Shown here piece by piece: positions 1 to 5,918 of a DNA stretch of 6,864 nucleotides. The notes under the pieces are model-generated. The model had not been told where the DNA came from. It saw only the letters and a program-made list of their open reading frames with translations, and searched no databases. The position numbers were made by a program, and so were the translations under genes. The stretch's first letter is position 1. Every line of letters starts with the position of its first letter. Source of the stretch: Spirochaeta sp. (GTDB lineage Bacteria; Spirochaetota; Spirochaetia; DSM-27196; Alkalispirochaetaceae); the NCBI GenBank assembly GCA_027859055.1, contig JAQIBO010000344.1, positions 1 to 6,864 on the forward strand. Reading direction: 5' to 3'.

Positions 1-70
1 CCCTCACCCCAACCCCCGACAGCGCCCGCGGGGAGCTCCTCCCCCACACGCCCCCACCCCCCCACCCCAA
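1..70. other. C-rich (minus-strand G-rich) low-complexity tract at window edge
   Basis: About 45 of the first 70 bases are C and only three are T, unlike the balanced sequence that follows. C runs of 5, 5, 7 and 4 sit at 41-45, 51-55, 57-63 and 65-68 with loops of 5, 1 and 1 nt, so the minus strand meets the usual G-quadruplex pattern and lies inside the transporter coding frame. Two short perfect palindromes are present, CCCGCGGG (25-32) and GGAGCTCC (32-39). It could be a real G4-forming segment, or low-quality sequence at a contig end. The frame remains open through it, but with unusual Gly/Trp-rich residues. Confidence 0.5.
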
Positions 71-614
71 CGACAACACCCAGGGTAACCATGCCCTGGT
101 AGATCCACGTTGAATCAAATGTCCGCGTCGCCAGAATTGTTGCCAGCACCGCCACGACGTAGGTCGCGTTGAAGAGGGCAAAGTTGGTGTGCAGGTAATC
201 GCCGCGATCCGAATCGGTGGTGATTTCGCCGTTGAGGGGGTGCATATTGATCACACCGACTGCGCGGAACATCGCAAACACAAACGCGCCGGCAAGGATG
301 ATCCCCGTCCGTACCGCCGGTGAGGAAAAGAACGGGGCGGCGACGAGGACGAGAACAGCGCTGTAACGGATCAGGTACGCCCGCACCCAGCCGCCGGACA
401 GGCCCCACCGAGCGGTAAACACGCGCCCGAGGAGCATGAACGGCATCGTCAGCGGGACAAATGAGACCAGCGCCGCGAGCGCAGGCTCGGGCATGCCGTT
501 TCGAATTCCGTACAGGACCAGAATGTCATCAAGTAAAAACGCGACCGGAACGGCATTCAGAACCCAGAACAGCCGAAACCGGCGTTGTGCTGCGGTGCGT
601 GTCTGTGCATCCAT
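1..614 (-). CDS. MFS-like multi-pass membrane transporter, 3' end missing (window edge)
   Basis: The frame starts with ATG at 614 and stays open to the left edge, giving about 204 codons with no stop. The start is fixed by the preceding gene: its TAA (617-615) is directly followed by this ATG, so the two are translationally coupled. A GGGGAG run lies 12 nt upstream, a loose ribosome site. The product is strongly hydrophobic, with likely membrane helices near residues 14-37, 46-66, 82-96, 103-121, 145-163 and 170-185. A hydrophilic loop follows helix 4 (GEITTDSDRGDYLHTN, residues 129-144). This pattern, an aromatic/Asn N-terminal helix and an acidic/basic cytoplasmic loop fit the N-terminal half of a major facilitator protein of about 400 residues. 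The substrate cannot be told. The last 20 or so visible residues (GVGGWGRVGEELP and on) no longer look like a transporter and come from the C-rich tract at 1-70, so that part may be unreliable. Family call is moderate; the reading frame is well supported. Confidence 0.7.
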   Translation of the reverse strand, partial: MDAQTRTAAQRRFRLFWVLNAVPVAFLLDDILVLYGIRNGMPEPALAALVSFVPLTMPFMLLGRVFTARWGLSGGWVRAYLIRYSAVLVLVAAPFFSSPAVRTGIILAGAFVFAMFRAVGVINMHPLNGEITTDSDRGDYLHTNFALFNATYVVAVLATILATRTFDSTWIYQGMVTLGVVVGVGGWGRVGEELPAGAVGGWGE

Positions 615-1583
615 TTATCGTCGCGTCTCCCCGTCGCGTGGGCCTTCGTGAACCGATGCAACCATCTCAGCGGAGGGTTCCACCGTCCCCGGCGCGGCGG
701 TCACCGGAAGGGCATTCTGGCGGCGAATTCCCGCCAACTGCGAAACCAGCATGCCCGCCAGCAGGAGCGCGCACCCCAGAAGACCACGGCCCGACAGGAC
801 TTCACCAAGCAACAACCAGCCTCCGAGAGCGGCAAAGCTCCCTTCCAGACTGAGGATGATCGCCGCGTGACTCGGCTCCGCATTGCGTTGCGCGATCACC
901 TGCAGCGTGTAGGCAATTGAAATTGAACCGAGTCCGCCGTAGAGAACCGCCGGAAGTGCCGCCCGCAACGCCGCGGGCTCCCACGTCTCAAAGAGGGCTC
1001 CCACCACCAGACTGAGTAGTCCAACTGCAACGTACTGCACCAGCGACAACCACAGCGCCGAGTGTCTTGGTGCCAAATGGTCGATCAGTTGCACGTGGAC
1101 CGCAAAGAAAAATGCACTGGCGATCACGAATATGTCACCGGGGTTAATCTGAAACTCCCGGGACACGCTCAAAAGGTATAACCCGATCACCGCCAGTCCG
1201 ACGGCGATCCACCGGGCGCTCCCGATCCGCTGGCGACGTCCGATTCCTATGATCGGAACGAGGACAACGTACAGGCCGGTGATAAAACCCGCGTTTCCGG
1301 CGGTGGTGTACACGAGGCCGACCTGCTGCAGACTCGCCGCAGCAAACAGGGCAAGTCCCGCCAGGCCCCCGCCACGGATCGTCACGCCGATCCGGTGGAC
1401 CGGCAACGGGGAAAAGCGGAGCGCCACCGGTACCAGTGCGATCGCACCAAGCATGAACCGGATTCCGTTAAAGGTGAACGGACCGATGTGGTCCATCCCG
1501 ACGCGTTGCGCCACAAACGCCAGGCCCCAGATAGCCGCGGTAATAAGAAGTAAGGAATCGTTGAGAATAGATCTGTGCCGCAT
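615..1583 (-). CDS. EamA/DMT-family permease (10-TM drug/metabolite transporter)
   Basis: A 322-residue inner-membrane protein of the drug/metabolite transporter superfamily, with two EamA repeats. Ten helices can be placed roughly at residues 9-27, 38-55, 70-86, 94-113, 123-139, 150-167, 177-195, 209-230, 238-258 and 264-283. Family-like motifs are seen in both halves: WGLAFVAQR near the start, AGNAGFITGLYVVLVPIIG (95-113) in repeat 1, and EPSHAAIILSLEGSF followed by GWLLLGE (236-261) in repeat 2. Length is usual for the family apart from a soluble tail of about 38 residues (285-322) rich in Ala, Pro and Glu. The ATG lies 14 nt after the stop of the crp-like gene, with a weak AGGCG ribosome site about 8 nt upstream. 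Its TAA abuts the ATG of the MFS-like gene, so the two transporters are likely co-expressed with the regulator. DMT exporters move amino acids, drugs or metabolites; the substrate here is unknown. Confidence 0.92.
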   Translation of the reverse strand: MRHRSILNDSLLLITAAIWGLAFVAQRVGMDHIGPFTFNGIRFMLGAIALVPVALRFSPLPVHRIGVTIRGGGLAGLALFAAASLQQVGLVYTTAGNAGFITGLYVVLVPIIGIGRRQRIGSARWIAVGLAVIGLYLLSVSREFQINPGDIFVIASAFFFAVHVQLIDHLAPRHSALWLSLVQYVAVGLLSLVVGALFETWEPAALRAALPAVLYGGLGSISIAYTLQVIAQRNAEPSHAAIILSLEGSFAALGGWLLLGEVLSGRGLLGCALLLAGMLVSQLAGIRRQNALPVTAAPGTVEPSAEMVASVHEGPRDGETRR

Positions 1584-1597
1584 TGGAAACGCCTGCG

Positions 1598-2830
1598 TCA
1601 GAGTGACTGTTTTTTCAACTGCCGCGAACGCTCAATCTTTTGCATCTTGCGGTAGTACTTCGCCTGCTTGTCGATCTCGGAGATATCGGTGACGTGGATC
1701 TTGTTATCCAGCGCCTTGACCCGGTTGTTTTTCAGAAGCTCCCGCAACGCCTGTTTGCCCTCCGCCATCGGCATACCGACCATATTGATCAGTTCTTTCG
1801 TGCCAAAGTCGAACGTGTACGATTCGCCGTTGCGGATCGGTACCCGGTTGCGTTCCAGCTGAATCAGCAACGCGTCGTACAGCCGTCCGAGACTATTGGA
1901 CAAGAGCGTGTTGGCAAGCTGTTTGTAGATAAACCAGATCCGTTCCGCCAGCAACTGGGTAAGCCGCGTAATAATTTGCGGCTGCGAGGAGACCATGCGG
2001 GCGAAGTTCTCTCTATTGACCGCCAGGAGTTGCGTATCCTCGTAGGCGATCGCCGATGCCGACCGCGGTTTATCCTCGATCAGCGACATCTCGCCGAAAA
2101 TGTCTCCCGGCTTGAGCACCGCCAGAAGGACCTCCGTGTCGTTCACCACTTTGGTGATCTTCACCGAGCCTTTCTGGATGATGTACAGCTCTGCGCCGGG
2201 CATCACTTCCGAAAAAATCATCGTGTTCTTCGGATAGGTGCGGTTGAACTCCGTCTCGCTTCCATCCAGGTAGACCGCCTTGGAGTACGCCGCGATCTTT
2301 TCCAAACGCTCTCTCGCCTTGGTGATGTTGGGGCCGTTGGGGCACAAATTGACGTACTGATGGTAGGCGTAATGAGCCTGGTTGTACTGGCTCTGCTTTG
2401 CGTAGAACTCACCGACGTAGAACAGATGCTCAAGCTCCGGCTCCTGGCTCTGTTGCAGAGTCAACCGCGCAAGCGCCGCATCGAGATACCGCATCCGCCG
2501 GGAGAATCCCTCGATGATCTTCATTGCTACCGGGGTATTCTTGACGATGAGGTCGCCGAATTTGTCTTTGTTCACCGAGATGAGCGAACAGTCACTCAAC
2601 GCCTGAGCGGTTTCAATGTGACTGTGCTGGGACATGGTGGCAACAACACCGAAAAAATCTCCCGGACCGAGAACGTTGCCGCCCTCTTCCTGGACAACCT
2701 CAACTTCCTTGCTGATGCGCACCTTGCCGCTACGGATGATGTAGAAGTTGTCGGCGTTCTGCTTGCCTTCAACAACGATGTACGCGTCTTTCGTGAAGTT
2801 TACTATTGTCAGGTGAAGGGCTGTCGACAT
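1598..2830 (-). CDS. Crp-like regulator: two cyclic-nucleotide-binding domains, TPR linker, C-terminal HTH
   Basis: A 410-residue protein, about twice the length of ordinary Crp (about 210). Visible parts: cNMP-binding fold 1 (about residues 5-115), a TPR-like helical hairpin (about 133-180, core LFYVGEFYAKQSQYNQA), cNMP-binding fold 2 (about 190-305), a Crp-type winged-helix region (about 306-385, FDFGTKELINMVG then a likely recognition helix MAEGKQALRELL) and a basic tail. In fold 2 the phosphate-binding cassette is intact: GDIFGEMSLIEDKPRSAS, with Glu247 and Arg256 in the canonical places. In fold 1 these become Val62 and His71 (GDFFGVVATMSQHSHIET), so only fold 2 should bind a cyclic nucleotide. 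It is probably a cytoplasmic transcription regulator responding to cAMP or a related ligand; DNA targets are unknown. The ATG start has AGGA 10 nt upstream. It has its own strong promoter overlapping the glyA stop, and is followed 14 nt on by the EamA gene. Similar double-cNMP proteins are, from memory, known in spirochaetes. Confidence 0.9.
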   Translation of the reverse strand: MSTALHLTIVNFTKDAYIVVEGKQNADNFYIIRSGKVRISKEVEVVQEEGGNVLGPGDFFGVVATMSQHSHIETAQALSDCSLISVNKDKFGDLIVKNTPVAMKIIEGFSRRMRYLDAALARLTLQQSQEPELEHLFYVGEFYAKQSQYNQAHYAYHQYVNLCPNGPNITKARERLEKIAAYSKAVYLDGSETEFNRTYPKNTMIFSEVMPGAELYIIQKGSVKITKVVNDTEVLLAVLKPGDIFGEMSLIEDKPRSASAIAYEDTQLLAVNRENFARMVSSQPQIITRLTQLLAERIWFIYKQLANTLLSNSLGRLYDALLIQLERNRVPIRNGESYTFDFGTKELINMVGMPMAEGKQALRELLKNNRVKALDNKIHVTDISEIDKQAKYYRKMQKIERSRQLKKQSL

Positions 2831-2840
2831 CTCAGAACTA

Positions 2841-2844
2841 TCCT
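2841..2844 (-). promoter_or_regulatory. Ribosome binding site of the crp-like gene
   Basis: AGGA on the minus strand, 10 nt before the ATG at 2830. It falls just inside the 16-nt leader predicted from the promoter at 2853-2881, so promoter, ribosome site and start codon agree with one another. Confidence 0.55.
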
Positions 2845-2856
2845 ACTGTGTCAGTA
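2844..2856. promoter_or_regulatory. Small inverted repeat overlapping the crp-like promoter's -10 and start point
   Basis: TACTG-TGT-CAGTA is a perfect 5-nt inverted repeat with a 3-nt centre. It extends to CC/GG at the outer edge if a 2-nt bulge is allowed. It covers most of the -10 box (2853-2858) and the predicted start point (about 2846), where a repressor or autoregulator would act. It does not resemble the classical TGTGA/TCACA Crp half-sites. The arms are short enough to occur by chance, so the operator reading is tentative. It is not a terminator: no T tract follows. Confidence 0.3.
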
Positions 2857-2881
2857 TAGGTTTGGCTCCGAGGCTTGTCAA
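2853..2881 (-). promoter_or_regulatory. Sigma-70-type promoter of the crp-like gene, -35 containing the glyA stop codon
   Basis: On the minus strand TTGACA (2881-2876) is followed by a 17-nt spacer and TATACT (2858-2853). The -35 is a perfect match, the -10 is 5 of 6, and the spacing is optimal. The glyA stop TGA (2880-2878) is part of the -35 box. Transcription would start near 2846, leaving a 16-nt leader with an AGGA site before the ATG at 2830. This allows the regulator and the downstream transporters to be transcribed apart from glyA. Confidence 0.75.
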
Positions 2882-4170
2882 TTTGAGGCATTAAGCGGAA
2901 ATTTTCCACAAAACTCTCTCACCCTGTCCCGTACAGCCCCGATCCGTGTTTCATCCTCGGCGTTCCGGAGTACCTCCAGGATCGCGTCGGCGACAAAAGC
3001 CATATCTCCCTCATCCATTCCGCGCGTTGTCAGCGCCGGGGTGCCCAGGCGAATACCCGAGGTGACCAGGGGGCTTCGCGAGTCAAAGGGAATCCCGTTC
3101 TTATTACATGTGATGTTGGCGCGATCGAGAACAGTTTCCGCCTCTTTTCCGGAGATGCCAACCGCGGTGAGATCCACCAGCATAAGATGGTTGTCGGTCC
3201 CGCCGGACGTAAGGCGCAGACCACCCGCCGTCAGATGCTCGGCCAAGGCGTGGGCGTTGCGGACGATCTGCTTCTGATACAGCCGGAACGGTTCCTGCAG
3301 CGCTTCATGAAACGCCACCGCCTTTGCCGCCACCACGTGCATCAGCGGCCCTCCCTGAATCCCGGGCATCACCGCCGAGTCAAGCAACTCCGACCACCGC
3401 TTGGTCCGCCCTGATTTCGGTGCAACCGCGCCGATCGTATTTTCCGTATCGTTTCCGATCAAGACCAGCCCGCCTCTCGGGCCACGCAGCGTCTTGTGCG
3501 TGGTGGTGGTGGTGAAATGGGCGTAGGGAATCGGAGACGGGTGATCACCACTGGCTACCAACCCGGCGATATGGGCCATATCGGTCATAAAGAACGCCCC
3601 GACCTCGTCGGCAATCTCGCGAAAGCGCGCAAAGTCGATCGTCCGGGGATACGCCGAGGCGCCGGCGATGATACGCCGCGGACTGTGCTCCCGCGCGAGG
3701 CGCGCCACTTCGTCGTAGTTGATCCGTTCGGTATCCCGGTCCACTCCGTAACCGACGATATTGTACAGTTTCCCGGAGATGTTGAACGGCGATCCGTGGG
3801 TAAGGTGACCGCCGTGGGCAAGATCCATACCCAGTATCGTGTCCCCCGGTTTCAGCAGGGTGAGATACACGGCCATGTTAGCCTGGCTTCCCGAATGGGG
3901 CTGAACATTTGCATGTTCCGCTCCAAACAGCGTGCAGGCGCGGTCACGTGCGAGGTTTTCCGCCTCGTCAACGTGCTCGCAGCCACCATAATACCGCTTT
4001 CCGGGATACCCTTCTGCATATTTGTTCGTCAGAACGGTGCCGGTCGCCTCGAGGACGGCATCGCTGGTGAAGTTTTCGCTGGCGATAAGCTCCAGCTTCT
4101 CGGTCTGCCGCCGCTCTTCTTTTTTGACGACGTTATACAGGTCTGGATCAGTCTGCTGCAACGCACTCAT
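2878..4170 (-). CDS. glyA: Serine hydroxymethyltransferase (GlyA)
   Basis: A 430-residue cytoplasmic PLP enzyme that interconverts serine plus tetrahydrofolate with glycine plus methylene-tetrahydrofolate, the main source of one-carbon units. Family hallmarks are all visible: ELIASENFTS (27-36), NKYAEGYPGKRYYGG (49-63), the cofactor-binding Asp in TDMAHIAGLVA (Asp197), the PLP Schiff-base Lys226 in THKTLRGPRGG, and the carboxylate-binding Arg374 in SGIRLGTPA. Compared with E. coli GlyA (417 residues) there is an extra stretch of roughly 14 residues after the PLP lysine (about 241-260), before the conserved SAVMPGIQGGP. A similar insertion occurs, from memory, in Bacteroidetes and some spirochaete enzymes. 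The ATG is supported by the normal N-terminal length, as ELIASEN begins at residue 27 against about 30 in E. coli. There is no good Shine-Dalgarno, only GGA 5 nt upstream, and the promoter lies so close that the mRNA may be leaderless. The gene sits 33 nt after the TIG/transglutaminase-like gene. Confidence 0.98.
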   Translation of the reverse strand: MSALQQTDPDLYNVVKKEERRQTEKLELIASENFTSDAVLEATGTVLTNKYAEGYPGKRYYGGCEHVDEAENLARDRACTLFGAEHANVQPHSGSQANMAVYLTLLKPGDTILGMDLAHGGHLTHGSPFNISGKLYNIVGYGVDRDTERINYDEVARLAREHSPRRIIAGASAYPRTIDFARFREIADEVGAFFMTDMAHIAGLVASGDHPSPIPYAHFTTTTTHKTLRGPRGGLVLIGNDTENTIGAVAPKSGRTKRWSELLDSAVMPGIQGGPLMHVVAAKAVAFHEALQEPFRLYQKQIVRNAHALAEHLTAGGLRLTSGGTDNHLMLVDLTAVGISGKEAETVLDRANITCNKNGIPFDSRSPLVTSGIRLGTPALTTRGMDEGDMAFVADAILEVLRNAEDETRIGAVRDRVREFCGKFPLNASN

Positions 4171-4178
4171 ATATTCCG

Positions 4179-4207
4179 AGCATAGGCCAAAGGTATGGGG
4201 GTGTCAA
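4179..4207 (-). promoter_or_regulatory. Sigma-70-type promoter of glyA, -35 containing the upstream stop codon; leaderless start predicted
   Basis: On the minus strand TTGACA (4207-4202) is followed by a 17-nt spacer and TATGCT (4184-4179). The -35 is perfect and the -10 matches TATAAT at 4 of 6. The stop TGA (4206-4204) of the TIG/transglutaminase-like gene is inside the -35. With the usual 6-7 nt between -10 and start point, transcription begins at about 4172-4170, at or just before the A of the glyA ATG, so almost no 5' leader is possible. Confidence 0.65.
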
Positions 4208-5871
4208 TTAAACTGCGGCGAAAGAACGGGAACTTCCCAGCGTGTACTGGTTCCGGCGGGCACGGATACGGTTGGAAACTCCACGTGGAGCCGTCCCGGC
4301 GCGTACGACCGCGGCGGCGAGATCCGGCCGCCTCCCGGGTACGCGTACACATCCGGCAAACCGTCGATAGTCAGGGTGATTCGTCGATTATCAAGAGCAC
4401 CAAATGCAACCGGAGGCGTACCGTCGGAGTTGTCGGTCTCTGATTCCTCTCCCTCCCGGTAAAACGCCGTCACCGATCGCACCGCGTTACCGTACGCGCC
4501 GTCGGAGAGTGCCGGATCCGCCGGTAACCAGCCGACCTGGGGGATGAAGAACTCCACCCATCGGTGGGGAATGGACTGACCGCCGTCGGTGATCAACACG
4601 CCGTAATGGCGCCGGGCTGGAAGTCCCGCTGTGCGGGCAAGCGCTGCAGCCACGTCGGCGTAGACACTCGGAGCGGCGACTCCTTCAATAAGCGCCGTGG
4701 CCGCGTCAGCCGCCCCGCCCTCATCAGGTTCGAACCGATCAACAACGGCGTCGTGTATTCCCCGTGCGATGGATACCACATCATCGGACAGATCTATCGA
4801 TGTCTGTCGGAGCGCGGTGAGGTCGGCGACGGTTTCGTCATCGAGGTCGGTCTGCACCAGCAGATCCTGGAATCCTTCCCGGAACACCGGCTCAAGAAGC
4901 TGCCGGGAATCGATCTCATCGGACACCTGGAACCGAACGGTTCGGCGAGCGGAAAGATCAACACGCACGATTCGATCAAGCAGAACCGGTTCCGTACCCT
5001 CCTCGGTAACAGGCTCGTCAGGATCCAGAGTCTGGGGATCCACCGGTGCCTGGCTGTTCTCCGTCCCCTGAACATCGGCAATCGGAAAGAAACGGTACAA
5101 CACCGCATCGTCGGCCGGATTCGGTTCAGCTTGCGCCGTCTCTCGCAACAGCTGCGCACGCTCCTGCACCGGCAACCCCATCGGAAGCGGGAAAACGGCG
5201 CGGGCGTCACCGCTTATTCCCGCGGCAAACAGTTCCTGCCGAACCGTATATCGCTGTATCTGTCCAAGCTCGCTCCGTCCGGCAGGAGAAACCACATCAA
5301 GTGTTCTCCCCGTCGGCACGGCGTCTATTTCCAGCGCGTACGAACCGGGGCCAATACCGGGAGGAAGCACAAGATCGATCCGTTCATCGGTCCACCGGAC
5401 GATCCATCGATCTCCCCCGCGGAGAATATGCTGCTCACCGTTTCCACGAAGCGTCAGCCGGGACACTCCCGTACGGGGCCCGAATCCCTGACCAACGACG
5501 CGAACGACTGTCCCGACCGCTGCACTTCCCGGTTGCAGATCGTCGATCGTGAGCGGCGGGATATCTACAGGATCGGGAATGTCTGATGTATTGGTTATGA
5601 ACACCGCATTACTGCTCCCGAACGCCGTCTGAACGCGAAGAAGCCCGCTCCGGGCTCGTTCGTCAAGAGAGAAGATGACCATCGAATCCGTCCAGCGCCG
5701 GATGTGCTCCTGAGGGATCGCGATACCGTCAATTTCGAGACGACCGGAATCGGCGAAATGTCTCCCCACCACCGTGACGGCATTACCGGGATCGACGGTC
5801 ACCGGTTCAATATCCTCAATAACGGGGTCCCGCCGCGCGGACCATAACGCCACGACAGCGAGAACGAGCAC
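4204..5871 (-). CDS. Membrane-anchored protein with two TIG/IPT domains and a transglutaminase-like domain lacking the catalytic Cys
   Basis: The frame gives 555 residues from a GTG at 5871. The true start is probably upstream: the GTG cuts a membrane helix, whereas a CTG at 5922 adds 17 residues (TQTKHSPIIPILITSI and on) and completes a helix of about 21 residues followed by SARR, a signal anchor. The CTG overlaps the previous gene's TGA (CTGA), with GGAG 11 nt upstream. Numbering from the GTG: TIG-like beta domain 1 at about 17-93 (IEDIEPVTVDPGNAVTVVGRHF), TIG domain 2 at about 106-194, an unassigned middle part at about 195-380, and a transglutaminase-like core at about 390-460. There His436 (IPHRWVEFFIP) and Asp452 (LPADPALS) occupy the catalytic places, but the expected Cys is Ser402 (AAPSVYADVAAALARTAGLPAR), encoded by AGT. 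The protein should face the periplasm or surface and bind rather than cross-link; enzyme activity is doubtful. Its stop lies within the glyA promoter. Domain calls are by eye. Confidence 0.82.
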   Translation of the reverse strand: MLVLAVVALWSARRDPVIEDIEPVTVDPGNAVTVVGRHFADSGRLEIDGIAIPQEHIRRWTDSMVIFSLDERARSGLLRVQTAFGSSNAVFITNTSDIPDPVDIPPLTIDDLQPGSAAVGTVVRVVGQGFGPRTGVSRLTLRGNGEQHILRGGDRWIVRWTDERIDLVLPPGIGPGSYALEIDAVPTGRTLDVVSPAGRSELGQIQRYTVRQELFAAGISGDARAVFPLPMGLPVQERAQLLRETAQAEPNPADDAVLYRFFPIADVQGTENSQAPVDPQTLDPDEPVTEEGTEPVLLDRIVRVDLSARRTVRFQVSDEIDSRQLLEPVFREGFQDLLVQTDLDDETVADLTALRQTSIDLSDDVVSIARGIHDAVVDRFEPDEGGAADAATALIEGVAAPSVYADVAAALARTAGLPARRHYGVLITDGGQSIPHRWVEFFIPQVGWLPADPALSDGAYGNAVRSVTAFYREGEESETDNSDGTPPVAFGALDNRRITLTIDGLPDVYAYPGGGRISPPRSYAPGRLHVEFPTVSVPAGTSTRWEVPVLSPQFN

Positions 5872-5918
5872 GATGGACGTGATCAGAATCGGGATGATCG
5901 GAGAATGTTTTGTCTGTG

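Noticed and set aside
115..408. Minus-strand 97-codon frame within 1-614
   Set aside because: Arg/Pro-rich, out of frame with the hydrophobic transporter frame that is open across the whole stretch and coupled to the preceding gene.
2831..2877. Rho-independent terminator between glyA and the crp-like gene
   Set aside because: The only hairpin has 5-nt arms, is not followed by a T run, and overlaps the promoter -10; it does not look like a terminator.
1640..3277. Long plus-strand open frame (545 codons) opposite the crp-like gene and the end of glyA
   Set aside because: It runs antisense to two clearly recognisable proteins, has a Leu/Arg/His/Asp-rich make-up typical of a mirrored frame, and shows no domain or ribosome site. 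The minus-strand genes explain the region.
3496..4185. Plus-strand open frame (229 codons) opposite glyA
   Set aside because: Exactly opposite highly conserved GlyA motifs; its openness follows from codon bias of glyA.
4171..4203. Riboswitch (glycine or folate type) ahead of glyA
   Set aside because: Only 33 nt separate the genes and the predicted leader is 0-3 nt, so there is no room for an aptamer.
4564..5586. Plus-strand open frame (340 codons) opposite the TIG/transglutaminase-like gene
   Set aside because: Antisense shadow with no recognisable domain, motif or start signal; the minus-strand frame has clear domains.
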